Source: Candidatus Gastranaerophilales bacterium
GTDB lineage: Bacteria; Cyanobacteriota; Vampirovibrionia; Gastranaerophilales; Gastranaerophilaceae
Length of the DNA: 62,242 nucleotides
Reading direction: 5' to 3'
NCBI GenBank assembly: GCA_944323735.1
Contig: CALUTO010000013.1
Coordinates: 1 to 62,242, forward strand
Both the position numbers and the translations under genes were made by a program. The notes beneath the pieces are model-generated. The model had not been told where the DNA came from, ran no database searches, and saw only the letters and a list, made by a program, of their open reading frames with translations. Shown piece by piece: positions 1-8,374 of this stretch. Every line of letters begins with the position of its first letter. Within the stretch, counting starts at the first letter, position 1.

Positions 1-11
1 ATATGAATAAA

Positions 12-421
12 TGGTGGAGACGAGGGGAATCGAACCCCTGTCCGAAATGGAATGCAGCAAACATCTACGAGCGTAGGAGTCTTTTATCTCGCTTTAGCAC
101 GGAAAGCATCCATAACCTGAGCTAAAACAAAGCAGTTTTAGAAGATACGCTTCTTGAGAAAAAACTTGATACGGCTAATTCTCATCACCGTACTGCGTCT
201 TGCATAATTTACCCTTGCAGCCGGCAAGCTGGGCTGTAAGAGTGGGCATAGTTCAGTCTGTTGAACTATCGGTTACTAGGCAGCGAGAGCTGCTCTTCTG
301 CCGAAATTGCCTTCGATAACGTTGTTAGCGTTTATTTTAAGTTGCTCGTTGATAACCGAGAACAGCGCTCGGACCCGCAGTTTGATACAAACTATCACCC
401 CGTCAAATCCAAAACGTCCCC
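12..421 (-). ncRNA. ssrA: transfer-messenger RNA (tmRNA)
   Basis: One-piece tmRNA that rescues stalled ribosomes together with SmpB (smpB is at 9280-9729). The 3' end (12-47) reads as a T-arm and acceptor ending in an encoded CCA. The 5' end (398-421) has the typical GGGGACG start and pairs with the 3' end to form the tRNA-like domain. The tag frame lies at 276-329: the resume codon is GCU at 329, the peptide is ANNVIEGNFGRRAALAA, and UAG-UAA follow. The C-terminal ALAA is the usual protease-recognition tail. Both ends are recognisable, so the limits are secure. Confidence 0.95.
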
Positions 422-453
422 ATATTCATATTTCAAAGTACTGTGTATTTACT

Positions 454-462
454 ATTATACCA
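454..462 (-). promoter_or_regulatory. extended -10 promoter of tmRNA
   Basis: On the minus strand the sequence reads TGG-TATAAT, an extended -10 element, about 33 bases before the mature 5' end of tmRNA. No good -35 box is visible, as expected for extended -10 promoters. It implies a short 5' leader that RNase P would remove. Confidence 0.5.
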
Positions 463-473
463 CAAAAAATCTA

Positions 474-1061
474 CTATTCCAGTGCATCGTATGCTTTTTT
501 AATTTCCTTAATATCCTGCCACATTAGCCATTTTGGACTACCTTTTTCTCTGGAATCGTTTCTCAGGAGGTATGACGGGTGAAAAATCGGCATCATTTTC
601 GAACCATATGGACCGTCAAACCACTTTCCCCTGACTTTTGTAATACCTGTCGGAGTATCCAGCATTGAATTTACGGCGACACCCCCGCAAAGCAGTATTA
701 TACGCGGCTTTAGAATTTCAATTTGTGCATCTAAAAATTCTCTGCAAGCTGCTTTTTCTTCCGGCAGCGGATTGCGATTGTCAGGCGGTCTGCACTTTAA
801 AGTATTACATATATACACATCCTTTGTACGAGACAAACCAACACAGGCAAAAATTTTATCAAGAAGCTGACCTGCTTTTCCGACAAACGGCTCTCCTTTC
901 TGATCCTCCCAGTATCCCGGAGCTTCACCTATAAGCATAAGCCTGTGATTAGGCACACCACCTGAAAATACGGAATTTGTTCTTGTATTCCCGAGCGGAC
1001 ATTTATGGCAATTTTTGCATTTTTCTCTGATTTTCTCAAGCTCGTCTATCTCAACTATCAC
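474..1061 (-). CDS. Uracil-DNA glycosylase, family 4 (Fe-S)
   Basis: Removes uracil from DNA in base-excision repair. The family-4 signature is clear: paired cysteines near the N terminus (KCKNCHKC), the GEAPG active-site motif followed by GEPFVGKAGQLLD, a second cysteine pair (CNTLKC, then AACREF) for the 4Fe-4S cluster, and a C-terminal HPSYLLRN motif. The start chosen is GTG at 1061. It has a GGAGG ribosome site eight bases upstream and gives 195 residues, normal for the family. An ATG at 1124 would overlap the upstream secreted-protein gene by 59 bases and has no reason to be preferred. Probably co-transcribed with the 1066-1278 gene, whose stop is five bases away. Confidence 0.9.
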   Translation of the reverse strand: MIVEIDELEKIREKCKNCHKCPLGNTRTNSVFSGGVPNHRLMLIGEAPGYWEDQKGEPFVGKAGQLLDKIFACVGLSRTKDVYICNTLKCRPPDNRNPLPEEKAACREFLDAQIEILKPRIILLCGGVAVNSMLDTPTGITKVRGKWFDGPYGSKMMPIFHPSYLLRNDSREKGSPKWLMWQDIKEIKKAYDALE

Positions 1062-1065
1062 AATA

Positions 1066-1278
1066 TCAGCCTCCGCATTTCTTGCATGCCACACCGCCTC
1101 TGGCTTTTGCTTCTTTTTTGTCAATTTTTATACAGTTCACAGTGCAGCTTTTTGCACTAGGACAGGAAAGCTTATGAATTTTTCCAGTTTTTGTATTGTA
1201 CATAACAATCTCTGCCAGTACAGCGTTCACTGACAAAAATAAAACTAAAACTAAAGAAAAAAGCTTTTTCATACACAA
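1066..1278 (-). CDS. Small secreted cysteine-containing protein
   Basis: A 70-residue protein with an N-terminal signal peptide (KKLF then a hydrophobic stretch ending near ALA). The mature part carries a YNTKTGKIHKLSC...C...C pattern and ends in EAKARGGVACKKCGG. This pattern resembles the small zinc-binding domain seen at the C terminus of thermonuclease-like and Ada-like proteins: a Lys-Thr-Gly-Lys-x-x-His strand, then a Cys and a final CxxC. Function unknown; binding of a metal in the periplasm is a guess from the cysteines. The 3' end contains the ribosome site (GGAGG at 1070-1074) for the glycosylase gene, so the two are likely translated from one message. Confidence 0.75.
   Translation of the reverse strand: MCMKKLFSLVLVLFLSVNAVLAEIVMYNTKTGKIHKLSCPSAKSCTVNCIKIDKKEAKARGGVACKKCGG
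1070..1074 (-). promoter_or_regulatory. Ribosome binding site deciding the glycosylase start
   Basis: GGAGG inside the last codons of the small secreted protein gene, eight bases before GTG at 1061. It fixes the glycosylase start and couples the two genes. Confidence 0.7.
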
Positions 1279-1312
1279 TATCCTGCTTTTTTCTTATTTT
1301 ACCGTAAAATTT

Positions 1313-1349
1313 CAAAAAAATACTGCCATGTTTTATCAATGGCAGTATT
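1313..1349 (-). terminator. Rho-independent terminator of the 1364-1642 gene
   Basis: An 11-bp stem (AATACTGCCAT / ATGGCAGTATT) followed on the minus strand by a run of seven T. It lies just after the stop codon at 1364. Confidence 0.85.
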
Positions 1350-1363
1350 TATATATGACAGTA

Positions 1364-1642
1364 TTATATTTTCAGGTCAATTGGTGATTGAAGCTGTTCT
1401 CTTGTTACTTCAGACGGCTCCTGTATTTCTTCGGAACCGTTTTCTTCATCTTCTTCATCAATTGATAAATTTTCATTGATATCATCAAGTTTGTTTATAT
1501 CAATGCTTTGAACTGTGCTTTCCAGCATTTCCTGCTGCATTTGGGTAAGACTTTTTTTACCCTCCTGCAATTTTGCAATCCATGAACTCATATCAGTTCC
1601 TGATGTTTCAGCGGAACTTGCTGCATAAGTCAAAATAGTCAT
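1364..1642 (-). CDS. Small acidic protein with C-terminal SPID tail
   Basis: A 92-residue protein of no family I recognise. The N-terminal half is Ser/Gln-rich and probably helical. The middle is strongly acidic (IDEEDEENGSEEIQE), and the end is REQLQSPIDLKI. The last residues closely match the end of the next gene upstream, the YjfB-like protein at 1806-1997 (AQLRSPIDIRV). That suggests a shared terminal motif rather than chance. Start: ATG at 1642 with AAGGA at good distance. Its own promoter region and a leader hairpin (1668-1694) lie upstream, and a strong terminator follows. Confidence 0.7.
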   Translation of the reverse strand: MTILTYAASSAETSGTDMSSWIAKLQEGKKSLTQMQQEMLESTVQSIDINKLDDINENLSIDEEDEENGSEEIQEPSEVTREQLQSPIDLKI

Positions 1643-1667
1643 AATGTTCCTTCTTTCTCTATATTCC

Positions 1668-1694
1668 GACTCACCCGAAATCCTTTTGCGGGTC
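1668..1694 (-). promoter_or_regulatory. Leader hairpin with GGA in the loop
   Basis: In the 5' leader of the 1364-1642 gene the minus strand folds ACCCG...CGGGT around a loop that contains AAGGATTT, about 25 bases before the start codon. GGA in a hairpin loop is the geometry bound by CsrA/RsmA-type repressors. No csrA gene is in this window, so the link is only a suggestion. Confidence 0.3.
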
Positions 1695-1781
1695 TTTCAC
1701 ACCTAAAATAAAAAACTTTGCATCTGTATTAAATTATATACTTTGAAAAATATATTTATATCCTGTCTTTATATGAATAGT

Positions 1782-1807
1782 AAAAAGCGGCAGCTTTGCC
1801 GCTTTTT
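1782..1807 (-). terminator. Terminator of the YjfB-like gene
   Basis: A perfect inverted repeat, AAAAAGCGGCA / TGCCGCTTTTT, with a four-base loop. It overlaps the TAA stop codon at 1806-1808. It is symmetrical and could stop transcription in both directions. Confidence 0.85.
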
Positions 1808-1997
1808 AGACTCTTATGTCAATGGGGGACCGGAGCTGTGCGGACGTAATAGTCGAAGGATCCTGCGGCATATTAGTCGCACCTGCCAGTAATTGTAAAG
1901 CAATAGCGCCTTGTTGTTTTGCCATTGTCAATGCAGAAATTTGCATTTGCAATGCCTGAGTCTGGGACGCCATGGCTGAGGAAATAGAATCTACCAT
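1806..1997 (-). CDS. YjfB-like putative motility protein
   Basis: A 63-residue protein starting MVDSISSAMASQTQ, followed by a helical stretch rich in Gln, Ala and Met. This fits the small YjfB family (Pfam 'putative motility protein'), which is typically about 60 residues; the family's molecular role is not established. Unlike the usual family member it ends in AQLRSPIDIRV, a tail shared with the neighbouring 92-residue protein. Start: ATG at 1997 with AGGG upstream. No flagellar genes are in the window, so a motility role cannot be supported from context. Confidence 0.7.
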   Translation of the reverse strand: MVDSISSAMASQTQALQMQISALTMAKQQGAIALQLLAGATNMPQDPSTITSAQLRSPIDIRV

Positions 1998-2026
1998 GTT
2001 TTTTCCCTTTTATAATATACAAATGT

Positions 2027-2035
2027 ATTATACCA
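2027..2035 (-). promoter_or_regulatory. Extended -10 promoter of the YjfB-like gene
   Basis: The minus strand reads TGG-TATAAT about 30 bases before the start codon of the 1806-1997 gene. It is the same nonamer as in front of tmRNA. Confidence 0.45.
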
Positions 2036-2081
2036 TTATGCAGTTTTTCTTAAACAGTACAAATGTATGAATTTTGTACAA

Positions 2082-2471
2082 TCATAAAAAATCCTTGAAT
2101 CTCTTGCCCTCAACACGATAACCGCAGCCTTCATGCATTTTTGCAGGATACAAAATATGATTTGCCGGGTATTTTTTACACATAGAAAGCCGCCTGTCAT
2201 ACACCGAACACAATCCCTCTTCTGTCACATACTTACATGCAAAAATCAAATTGCCTTCATCGTCTCTGCCTCTTATGTAAAACCGCCTGTAAGCAGGAAA
2301 AAGAAACTGCATTAATTTGAATTCTCTTTCAGTGTAAGTATCATAACTATACATATATTTGCAGCACTTTCCGCATTTTTTGCACTCACCCGTGATTTTA
2401 TAACGCTGCTTTTGCGGCACAAAATATGAAAGAAATTCATAGTAAATCGACTTGAAAAAATCAATAATCAT
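2082..2471 (-). CDS. YkgJ-family cysteine-cluster protein
   Basis: A 129-residue protein with the CxxCxxCC cluster of the YkgJ/zinc-iron-chelating family: ECKKCGKCCKY near residue 30, then further cysteines in FACKYV, GLCSVYDRRLSMCKKYP and EGCGYR. The family is thought to bind an iron-sulfur cluster or zinc; no enzyme activity is settled. The N terminus has a short aromatic stretch before the cluster. It stands alone between two terminators' worth of intergenic DNA, on the same strand as its neighbours. Confidence 0.85.
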   Translation of the reverse strand: MIIDFFKSIYYEFLSYFVPQKQRYKITGECKKCGKCCKYMYSYDTYTEREFKLMQFLFPAYRRFYIRGRDDEGNLIFACKYVTEEGLCSVYDRRLSMCKKYPANHILYPAKMHEGCGYRVEGKRFKDFL

Positions 2472-2489
2472 ATCTAAAGAATACCATAC

Positions 2490-2515
2490 AAAAAGAAAAG
2501 AGGCTAAAAAGCCCC
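2490..2515 (-). terminator. Terminator of the 2574-3704 gene
   Basis: On the minus strand GGGGCT-TTTT-AGCCTC forms a six-base stem with one mismatch, followed by TTTTCTTTTT. It lies about 60 bases after the stop codon. Confidence 0.65.
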
Positions 2516-2573
2516 GTGTTAATTGTTGAGTATCGTCTATAAATTTCTCTCTCTTCTATTTAGATGGTTTGGT

Positions 2574-3704
2574 TTATTTAACCATTTGTGCTTTTTTTAA
2601 ATTGTCTTTAAGTCCTTTTGCCAGATCATTTCTTCCGTTCTTTTCATATATTTTCGTAATTGTTTCAAGAAACTTCATGCTGTCTATATCTGACGGCTCC
2701 ATTGATTTTTTGGATGAAACAGGCGACGATTTTTTAGCTTTAATCGTGTTATTTATCACGTTTTTTGCGTTAGAAACAGGAACAGACATCTGTGTCTTTT
2801 TCATAACTGGTTTCGGGTGTGAAAGCGGACGTCTGGGAATACCTGAAACACCATTTTGCATTGAATTTGAAGTCATATAAGGATTTTTGAGACTCTGCTG
2901 ATAAGCTTTTACCCCATACGCAGATGACGGGGCTGATATATTCAATTTTTGCGGCACTTGTGCTGCCATATCTTCATTTAAGCCGACTTCTCTGCTCATA
3001 TTAGTACGGCTGAGACCGATTTTTTGAACAGGTTCTTTTTTATTTTTTGGTCTAAGAAACAAAGCTGCAGCAATAAATACTATTCCGGCAAGGGTTGTAA
3101 TATTAAAATCAAAACCGCCGGCAACATTTTTAGCAGAACCTATCAGCTTTTTCGCAGCCCCTTTTGCTGAAACAACAGCAGCTCTGTCGATATTCAGACT
3201 TGTTAAAACTTCATTTACTTTAGGGTTAGACGTCTGGTCAATTTCTTCCTCAATAAAGTCAGAAGGATTATAAACAGGAGTATAAGAATTCATTGGTCTG
3301 CCCAGCTCTATGGTTTCCTCCTGCTGATTGGAAACAGGAGCAGCAGATTTTGCTTTCGCAAAATATATCTTACTTTTTGAAACATTCTCACCTTTAAAAG
3401 AGATTTTTAAATTATCCTTTGCTGCCGGCTGTATAGTAACATTTTCCATATCAGAAACATTGTTATAAACGGTATTCAAAGACTCTGAAGCCTGTACATC
3501 TTTAAGCTCAATATACATTTCATCATCACCGTTAACAACTTTTTTTAATTCAGCAGCACTGTCTGTTTTTAAAACTATGTCATAACCTGCACCGGCTGCG
3601 TTAATTTCGACTTCGGACAGTGTATTTGCAAGAACAACCGTCGGAGTTAAAGCAAAAAACAATGCTAACCCTAAAATTTTTTTTCTTAAATCGATACTAC
3701 TCAT
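2574..3704 (-). CDS. Secreted, membrane-anchored protein with AMIN-like N terminus
   Basis: About 376 residues. A signal peptide (RKKILGLALFFALTPTVVLA) is followed by a beta-rich domain with alternating hydrophobic residues (EVEINAAGAGYDIVLKTDS), similar in style to AMIN domains of envelope proteins; this is a weak match. A single transmembrane segment (near FNITTLAGIVFIAAALFL) is followed by a charged PKNKK stop-transfer and a long, low-complexity Ser/Lys/Pro tail ending in a helical MKFLETITKIYEKNGRNDLA segment. Start: ATG at 3704 with a purine-rich site; a TTG at 3725 is possible but adds nothing typical. Function unknown; an envelope assembly role is a guess. Confidence 0.7.
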   Translation of the reverse strand: MSSIDLRKKILGLALFFALTPTVVLANTLSEVEINAAGAGYDIVLKTDSAAELKKVVNGDDEMYIELKDVQASESLNTVYNNVSDMENVTIQPAAKDNLKISFKGENVSKSKIYFAKAKSAAPVSNQQEETIELGRPMNSYTPVYNPSDFIEEEIDQTSNPKVNEVLTSLNIDRAAVVSAKGAAKKLIGSAKNVAGGFDFNITTLAGIVFIAAALFLRPKNKKEPVQKIGLSRTNMSREVGLNEDMAAQVPQKLNISAPSSAYGVKAYQQSLKNPYMTSNSMQNGVSGIPRRPLSHPKPVMKKTQMSVPVSNAKNVINNTIKAKKSSPVSSKKSMEPSDIDSMKFLETITKIYEKNGRNDLAKGLKDNLKKAQMVK

Positions 3705-3869
3705 ACTCTTCTCTATACTCCCCAAGAGATTTCCATCTACTCAACTATAGCTAAATCATACACGCCTTAAAACATCCATACATCAATCAACAGGTCAGAA
3801 CTTTTATATTAACCAGATGGTCAATATATGAATTTATACATCTGATAACTTATTTATCTGTTATAGTTC

Positions 3870-3898
3870 TTGATTTAAACTTATGTTTCGTGTACCCT
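3870..3898 (+). promoter_or_regulatory. Candidate sigma-70 promoter of the hydrogenase operon
   Basis: TTGATT at 3870-3875 and TACCCT at 3893-3898 with 17 bases between. The -10 box is poor, but the spacing is ideal and the operator-like palindrome at 3915-3928 lies just downstream. Confidence 0.35.
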
Positions 3899-3912
3899 AT
3901 TTATGTACCTAA

Positions 3913-3930
3913 TAGTGATTATTATCACGA
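3913..3930 (+). promoter_or_regulatory. Rex-like operator upstream of hydC
   Basis: GTGA-TTATTA-TCAC (3915-3928) in the flanks TA...GA. The same palindrome with the same spacing and similar flanks occurs twice in front of adhE (42308-42325 and 42476-42493). The half-site and six-base spacer match the known Rex operator (TTGTGA-N6-TCACAA). CRP-type sites look similar, so the regulator's identity is inference. Confidence 0.6.
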
Positions 3931-3968
3931 TTATGTGTAGTGTGGACCAGATATTAAAGGAGAGTTAA

Positions 3969-4469
3969 ATGTCGTTACCGACCCAGACAGGATTTGACTT
4001 TCACAAGGTGGATAGTATTCTTGAAGCTAATTCCTATGAAAAGTCAAAATTAATTGCAATTTTGCAACAAGTACAGGAAGAGTTCAGATATCTTCCGCTT
4101 GATGTGCTAACATACATCGGCACAAAAATAGAAGGACTTTCGCCGGCTACAGTCTACGGTGTAGCTACATTCTATGCCCAGTTCAGCCTTGAGCCGAAGG
4201 GTAAATTCGAAATTAAAGTATGCGATGGAACAGCCTGCCACGTAAGAGGTTCAATGCCTGTTCTCAATGCAATTAAAGCCAGACTAAACCTGAAAGACGG
4301 CTTTTTTACCACAGATGACGGTCTGTTTTCTGTTGAAACAGTAAGCTGCCTGGGGGCTTGCGGACTTGCACCTGTTGTTGTTATAAACGGTAAAGTTTAC
4401 CCGCAAATGACCTCGGATGCGATAAAAATCGTTATAGATACAATAATAAACGAAGAAAAAGAGGCATAA
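3969..4469 (+). CDS. hydC: [FeFe]-hydrogenase subunit HydC (NuoE-like)
   Basis: The small 2Fe-2S subunit of an NAD(P)-linked [FeFe]-hydrogenase, related to complex I NuoE. It is 166 residues, the usual size. The N-terminal helical part leads to a thioredoxin-like domain with the four cluster cysteines C85, C90, C127 and C131 (CDGTAC and CLGAC). ATG at 3969 is preceded by AAGGAGAG. It is the first gene of hydC-hydB-hydA: three bases separate it from hydB. In trimeric enzymes of this type the subunit helps pass electrons between NADH, ferredoxin and the H-cluster. Expression is probably under the palindrome at 3915-3928. Confidence 0.93.
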   Translation: MSLPTQTGFDFHKVDSILEANSYEKSKLIAILQQVQEEFRYLPLDVLTYIGTKIEGLSPATVYGVATFYAQFSLEPKGKFEIKVCDGTACHVRGSMPVLNAIKARLNLKDGFFTTDDGLFSVETVSCLGACGLAPVVVINGKVYPQMTSDAIKIVIDTIINEEKEA

Positions 4470-4472
4470 ATT

Positions 4473-6329
4473 ATGACAACAACATTAATAGATATAAAAA
4501 AAGAACAGGAAAAAGCTAAAGAAAAAATAAAAGCCCAGGGACTCAGAGTGCTTGTATGCGCCGGCACAGGGTGTATTGCAAACGGCTCTCTTGAAGTTAT
4601 AAAACAGTTTGAAAAATTCGGTGCAGATGTAAGAACTCTCGAACACCATGACAAAATGACAGTAGTGCCCACAGGCTGCCACGGTTTTTGCGAAAAAGGT
4701 GTTCTTGTAATCATACCCGACCTTGATATAACATACGTAAAAGTCAAACCGGATGATGTAGAAGAAATAGTAGAAAGCCATATATTAAACAACAAACCCG
4801 TTGAAAGACTTTTATACACAGACCCGAAAACAGGCGAACACATTCACAGAAATGAAGATATCGGATTTTATAACCAGCAGACCAGAACATCTCTTGCAAA
4901 CTGCGGTCATATAAATGCGGAATCTCTTGATGAATCAATAGCAGTCGGGGGATATGCAGCATTGCACAAAGTTCTTGAAGAGAATAACCCTGAAGCCGTA
5001 ATCGAAGAAATTACGAAATCCGGATTAAGAGGAAGAGGAGGCGGAGGTTTCCCGACCGGTCTAAAATGGAAATTCACAGCAGCAAACAGAGGCGGGAAGA
5101 GTTACGTAGTCTGCAACGGTGATGAAGGCGACCCCGGTGCATTTATGGACAGAAGTATTATGGAAGGCGACCCGCATAAACTTCTTGAAGGTATGGCAAT
5201 TGCCGGTTTTGCTATAGGCGCAGATGAAGCTTATATATATGTAAGAGCTGAATACCCGATGGCTATTAAACGTTTAAGAATTGCTATAGCAGATGCTGAA
5301 AAAGCAGGATATCTTGGCAAAAACATAATGGGTTCTGATTTCAATTTTGAAATCCATATTAAAGAAGGTGCCGGTGCTTTTGTTTGCGGCGAAGAGACAG
5401 CACTTCTTGCATCTATAGAAGGTGAAAGAGGAATGCCAAGACCGAAACCGCCATTTCCTGCGAACAAAGGTTTATTCGGAAGACCGACACTTATTAACAA
5501 CGTTGAAACACTCGCTAACGTACCTGTTATCATCTCAAAAGGTGCTGAATGGTTCAGTTCCCTCGGTACAGAAAAATCAAAAGGCACAAAAACTTTTGCA
5601 CTCACGGGCGAAGTAAACAATACAGGTCTGATTGAAGTTCCCATGGGTACTACTTTAAGAGAAATTGTATTTGATATCGGCGGTGGTATCAGAAACGGCA
5701 AAAAGTTTAAAGCCGTTCAAATAGGCGGCCCATCTGGCGGCTGTCTCACAGAGGAACACCTTGATATTCCAATGGATTATGACAACCTTATAGCCGCAGG
5801 CGCAATGGTCGGTTCAGGCGGTCTTGTCGTAATGAACGAAGATACTTGTATTGTAGAAGTAGCAAGATTTTTCATGAACTTTACCCAGAATGAATCTTGC
5901 GGTAAATGTGTACCCTGCCGTGAAGGTACAAAAAATATGCTCAAAATCTTAGAAAAAATCGTCAAAGGCAGAGGCGAAATGAAAGATTTGGAAACGCTTG
6001 AAGAACTTGCACACGCAGTAAAAGACGGTTCTCTCTGCGGTCTCGGTAAAACTGCGCCAAATCCGGTTCTTTCCACTCTGAAGTATTTTAGAGATGAGTA
6101 TATAGCTCACATCAGAGACAAAAAATGTCCTGCAGGAGTTTGTACAGCTCTTAAAGTTATTGAAATTGACCCCGAACTTTGCAAAGGTTGTACAAAATGC
6201 GCAAGAAATTGTCCTGTCGGGGCAATCGAAGGAACAGTTAAAAATCCTCACAAAATTGACCAGACAAAATGTATTAAGTGCGGTGCTTGTTTGAATTCAT
6301 GCCCGTTCAAGGCTATCAAGCAAAAGTAA
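4473..6329 (+). CDS. hydB: [FeFe]-hydrogenase subunit HydB (NuoF-like, NADH/FMN)
   Basis: The flavin subunit that oxidises or reduces NAD(P). Domains in order: an N-terminal thioredoxin-like 2Fe-2S domain (C29, C34, C69, C73); the NuoF core with FMN/NADH glycine loop GRGGGGFPTG at 187-196, then NGDEGDPGAF and GAFVCGEETAL; a 4Fe-4S site ESCGKCVPCREGT; and a C-terminal two-cluster ferredoxin domain (CKGCTKCARNCPVG and CIKCGACLNSCPF). The 618-residue length and this order match HydB/HndC of trimeric, often electron-bifurcating hydrogenases. The start is three bases after the hydC stop and uses a GAGG inside the end of hydC. Confidence 0.95.
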   Translation: MTTTLIDIKKEQEKAKEKIKAQGLRVLVCAGTGCIANGSLEVIKQFEKFGADVRTLEHHDKMTVVPTGCHGFCEKGVLVIIPDLDITYVKVKPDDVEEIVESHILNNKPVERLLYTDPKTGEHIHRNEDIGFYNQQTRTSLANCGHINAESLDESIAVGGYAALHKVLEENNPEAVIEEITKSGLRGRGGGGFPTGLKWKFTAANRGGKSYVVCNGDEGDPGAFMDRSIMEGDPHKLLEGMAIAGFAIGADEAYIYVRAEYPMAIKRLRIAIADAEKAGYLGKNIMGSDFNFEIHIKEGAGAFVCGEETALLASIEGERGMPRPKPPFPANKGLFGRPTLINNVETLANVPVIISKGAEWFSSLGTEKSKGTKTFALTGEVNNTGLIEVPMGTTLREIVFDIGGGIRNGKKFKAVQIGGPSGGCLTEEHLDIPMDYDNLIAAGAMVGSGGLVVMNEDTCIVEVARFFMNFTQNESCGKCVPCREGTKNMLKILEKIVKGRGEMKDLETLEELAHAVKDGSLCGLGKTAPNPVLSTLKYFRDEYIAHIRDKKCPAGVCTALKVIEIDPELCKGCTKCARNCPVGAIEGTVKNPHKIDQTKCIKCGACLNSCPFKAIKQK

Positions 6330-6340
6330 GGATGTGACAA

Positions 6341-8122
6341 ATGACAGATAAAAAGACATTGATTATAAACGGAAAAGAAGTTGAATTTACAAACGAGCCT
6401 AATTTGCTCGAAGTTATAAGAAAAGCAGGATTTAAAGTTCCGACATTCTGCTACAGACCTGACCTGACACAGTTTGGTGCCTGCAGAATGTGCGTTGTTG
6501 AGGTTGAATACCCCAATGGCAGAGTTATGATTAACTCCTCCTGCACAATGCCGCCTGAAGCAGGTATTAAAGTTAAAACAAACACAGAGCGAATAAGAAG
6601 AATCAGAAAAACCGTTCTTGAACTGCTTCTTGCAAACCATGACAGAGAATGCACAACCTGTGAAAAATCAGGAAACTGCGAGCTTCAGGAATATGCTCAC
6701 GAATACGGCATAAAAGACATAAAATATGTTGAAAAAAGAAAAGATGCATATCTGCCGATTGACGACTCAAACCCGTCAATTGTCAGAGATCCGAACAAAT
6801 GTATTCTCTGCGGCGCATGTGTCAGAGCTTGCAGTGAATTTCAGGGACACAGCGTACTCGGTTTTGCAAACAGAGGTTCAAAAACAGTAGTACAGCCAAT
6901 AGCAGGAAAAAGCCTTGCAAGCGTAGACTGTGTATTTTGCGGACAGTGTCAGGCAGTCTGCCCGACAGGAGCACTGACCATAAAATCAGATGTTGAAACA
7001 GCATGGTCTCTGGTTAATAATCCGGAAATCAAAACAGCAGTACAAATTGCACCATCAGTCAGAGTTGCACTCGGTGAAATGTTCGGCTTAAAACCCGGTG
7101 AAAACACAATAGGACTTATTTATGCAGCATTGAAAGAAATCGGGTTTGATCTTGTGTTTGATACAAACTTCTCTGCTGACCTGACCATTATGGAAGAAGC
7201 ACATGAGTTTGTCCAAAGACTAAGCGAAAACAAAGATTTACCGCTTTTCACTTCTTGCTGCCCCGCATGGGTCCGATATCTTGAAACACAGCATCCGGAT
7301 ATGCTGAATCACCTCTCAAGCTGCAAATCACCGCAGGGTATGCTTTCACCTGTACTGAAAGAACTGGTACCGCAAAACTTTGAAGGAATTACAAAAGAAA
7401 ATCTCAAAGTAGTATCTATAATGCCCTGCACAGCTAAAAAAGTTGAGGCTAGACGCGCGCAGCTTATAAAAGACGGAAAACCCGAAACGGATGTTGTACT
7501 GACAACACAGGAACTCGGAAAAATGATAAAAGCTGCAGGTATTGACTTTGATACACTGGAACCCGCTAAAGCAGACTCACCTTTTGGAGGATATACTGGT
7601 GCCGGTACTATTTTCGGTGCCTCAGGCGGTGTTGCGGAGGCTGCAGTCAGAACAGCTTATACTTTTGCAACAGGTGAAGAACTATCAAATGTTGATATTA
7701 CACCACTCAGAGGTGTCGATAAAGGTTCAAGAACAAAAGATGCAGAAGTCGACATAAAAGGAACAAAAGTAAAAATCAGAGTCGTTTCAACCCTGAAAGA
7801 AGCAGAAAAATCTATCAAAGAAATCAAAAACGGAACAGCCGATTTTCAGCTTCTGGAAGTTATGGCTTGCCCCGGAGGATGTATAAACGGAGGCGGACAG
7901 CCTAGAAGCTGTGATGATATACATATTAAAGAAGAAAGGGCACAAGGGTTATACAAAGAGGATAGAGAGCTTCCTGTCAGAAAATCGCACCAGAATCCTG
8001 ACATTAAAAAGCTCTATGCTGAATATCTCGAAGCCCCCGGTTCACATAAAGCACATGAACTGCTGCACACGACATACAGTGATAAATTCACAGGCTCGTA
8101 TAAAGATTTAGTGAAGCACTAG
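6341..8122 (+). CDS. hydA: [FeFe]-hydrogenase catalytic subunit HydA
   Basis: Makes or consumes H2. The 593 residues hold: a 2Fe-2S domain (C37, C48, C51, C68); a His-Cys3 4Fe-4S site (H100, C104, C107, C113); two ferredoxin clusters (C154/157/160/164 and C197/200/203/207); and the H-cluster domain with all three signatures: TSCCPAW (C306 and C307), MPCTAKK (C363) and EVMACPGGCINGGGQP (C510, C514). All ligands and the proton-transfer cysteine are present, so the enzyme looks intact. With hydB and hydC it fits the trimeric group A3 type. The hydEFG maturation genes are not in this window. A strong terminator follows. Confidence 0.97.
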   Translation: MTDKKTLIINGKEVEFTNEPNLLEVIRKAGFKVPTFCYRPDLTQFGACRMCVVEVEYPNGRVMINSSCTMPPEAGIKVKTNTERIRRIRKTVLELLLANHDRECTTCEKSGNCELQEYAHEYGIKDIKYVEKRKDAYLPIDDSNPSIVRDPNKCILCGACVRACSEFQGHSVLGFANRGSKTVVQPIAGKSLASVDCVFCGQCQAVCPTGALTIKSDVETAWSLVNNPEIKTAVQIAPSVRVALGEMFGLKPGENTIGLIYAALKEIGFDLVFDTNFSADLTIMEEAHEFVQRLSENKDLPLFTSCCPAWVRYLETQHPDMLNHLSSCKSPQGMLSPVLKELVPQNFEGITKENLKVVSIMPCTAKKVEARRAQLIKDGKPETDVVLTTQELGKMIKAAGIDFDTLEPAKADSPFGGYTGAGTIFGASGGVAEAAVRTAYTFATGEELSNVDITPLRGVDKGSRTKDAEVDIKGTKVKIRVVSTLKEAEKSIKEIKNGTADFQLLEVMACPGGCINGGGQPRSCDDIHIKEERAQGLYKEDRELPVRKSHQNPDIKKLYAEYLEAPGSHKAHELLHTTYSDKFTGSYKDLVKH

Positions 8123-8146
8123 CCACAGTCTGCATCATTAAATAAA

Positions 8147-8183
8147 AAAACAGGGTTGGAAAATCATCCAACCCTGTTTTAAT
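8147..8183 (+). terminator. Terminator of the hydrogenase operon
   Basis: Stem AAACAGGGTTGGA / TCCAACCCTGTTT with a six-base loop, then TTAATTT, 25 bases after the hydA stop. Confidence 0.9.
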
Positions 8184-8374
8184 TTATTCATTAGCAAAAA
8201 GTTCTCCGTTATTTAGAACATTTTTATTAAGAATTGTAAACTCTATTTACGCATTAATTACAACACTTTTGTTAAATTCAAAAATATTAATCTTAAGATT
8301 TTAGCAATATTTCTATCGTATATGTTTTATATATAACATAGAGAGTTTATTTAATACAAAGAGGAGAGAACATT

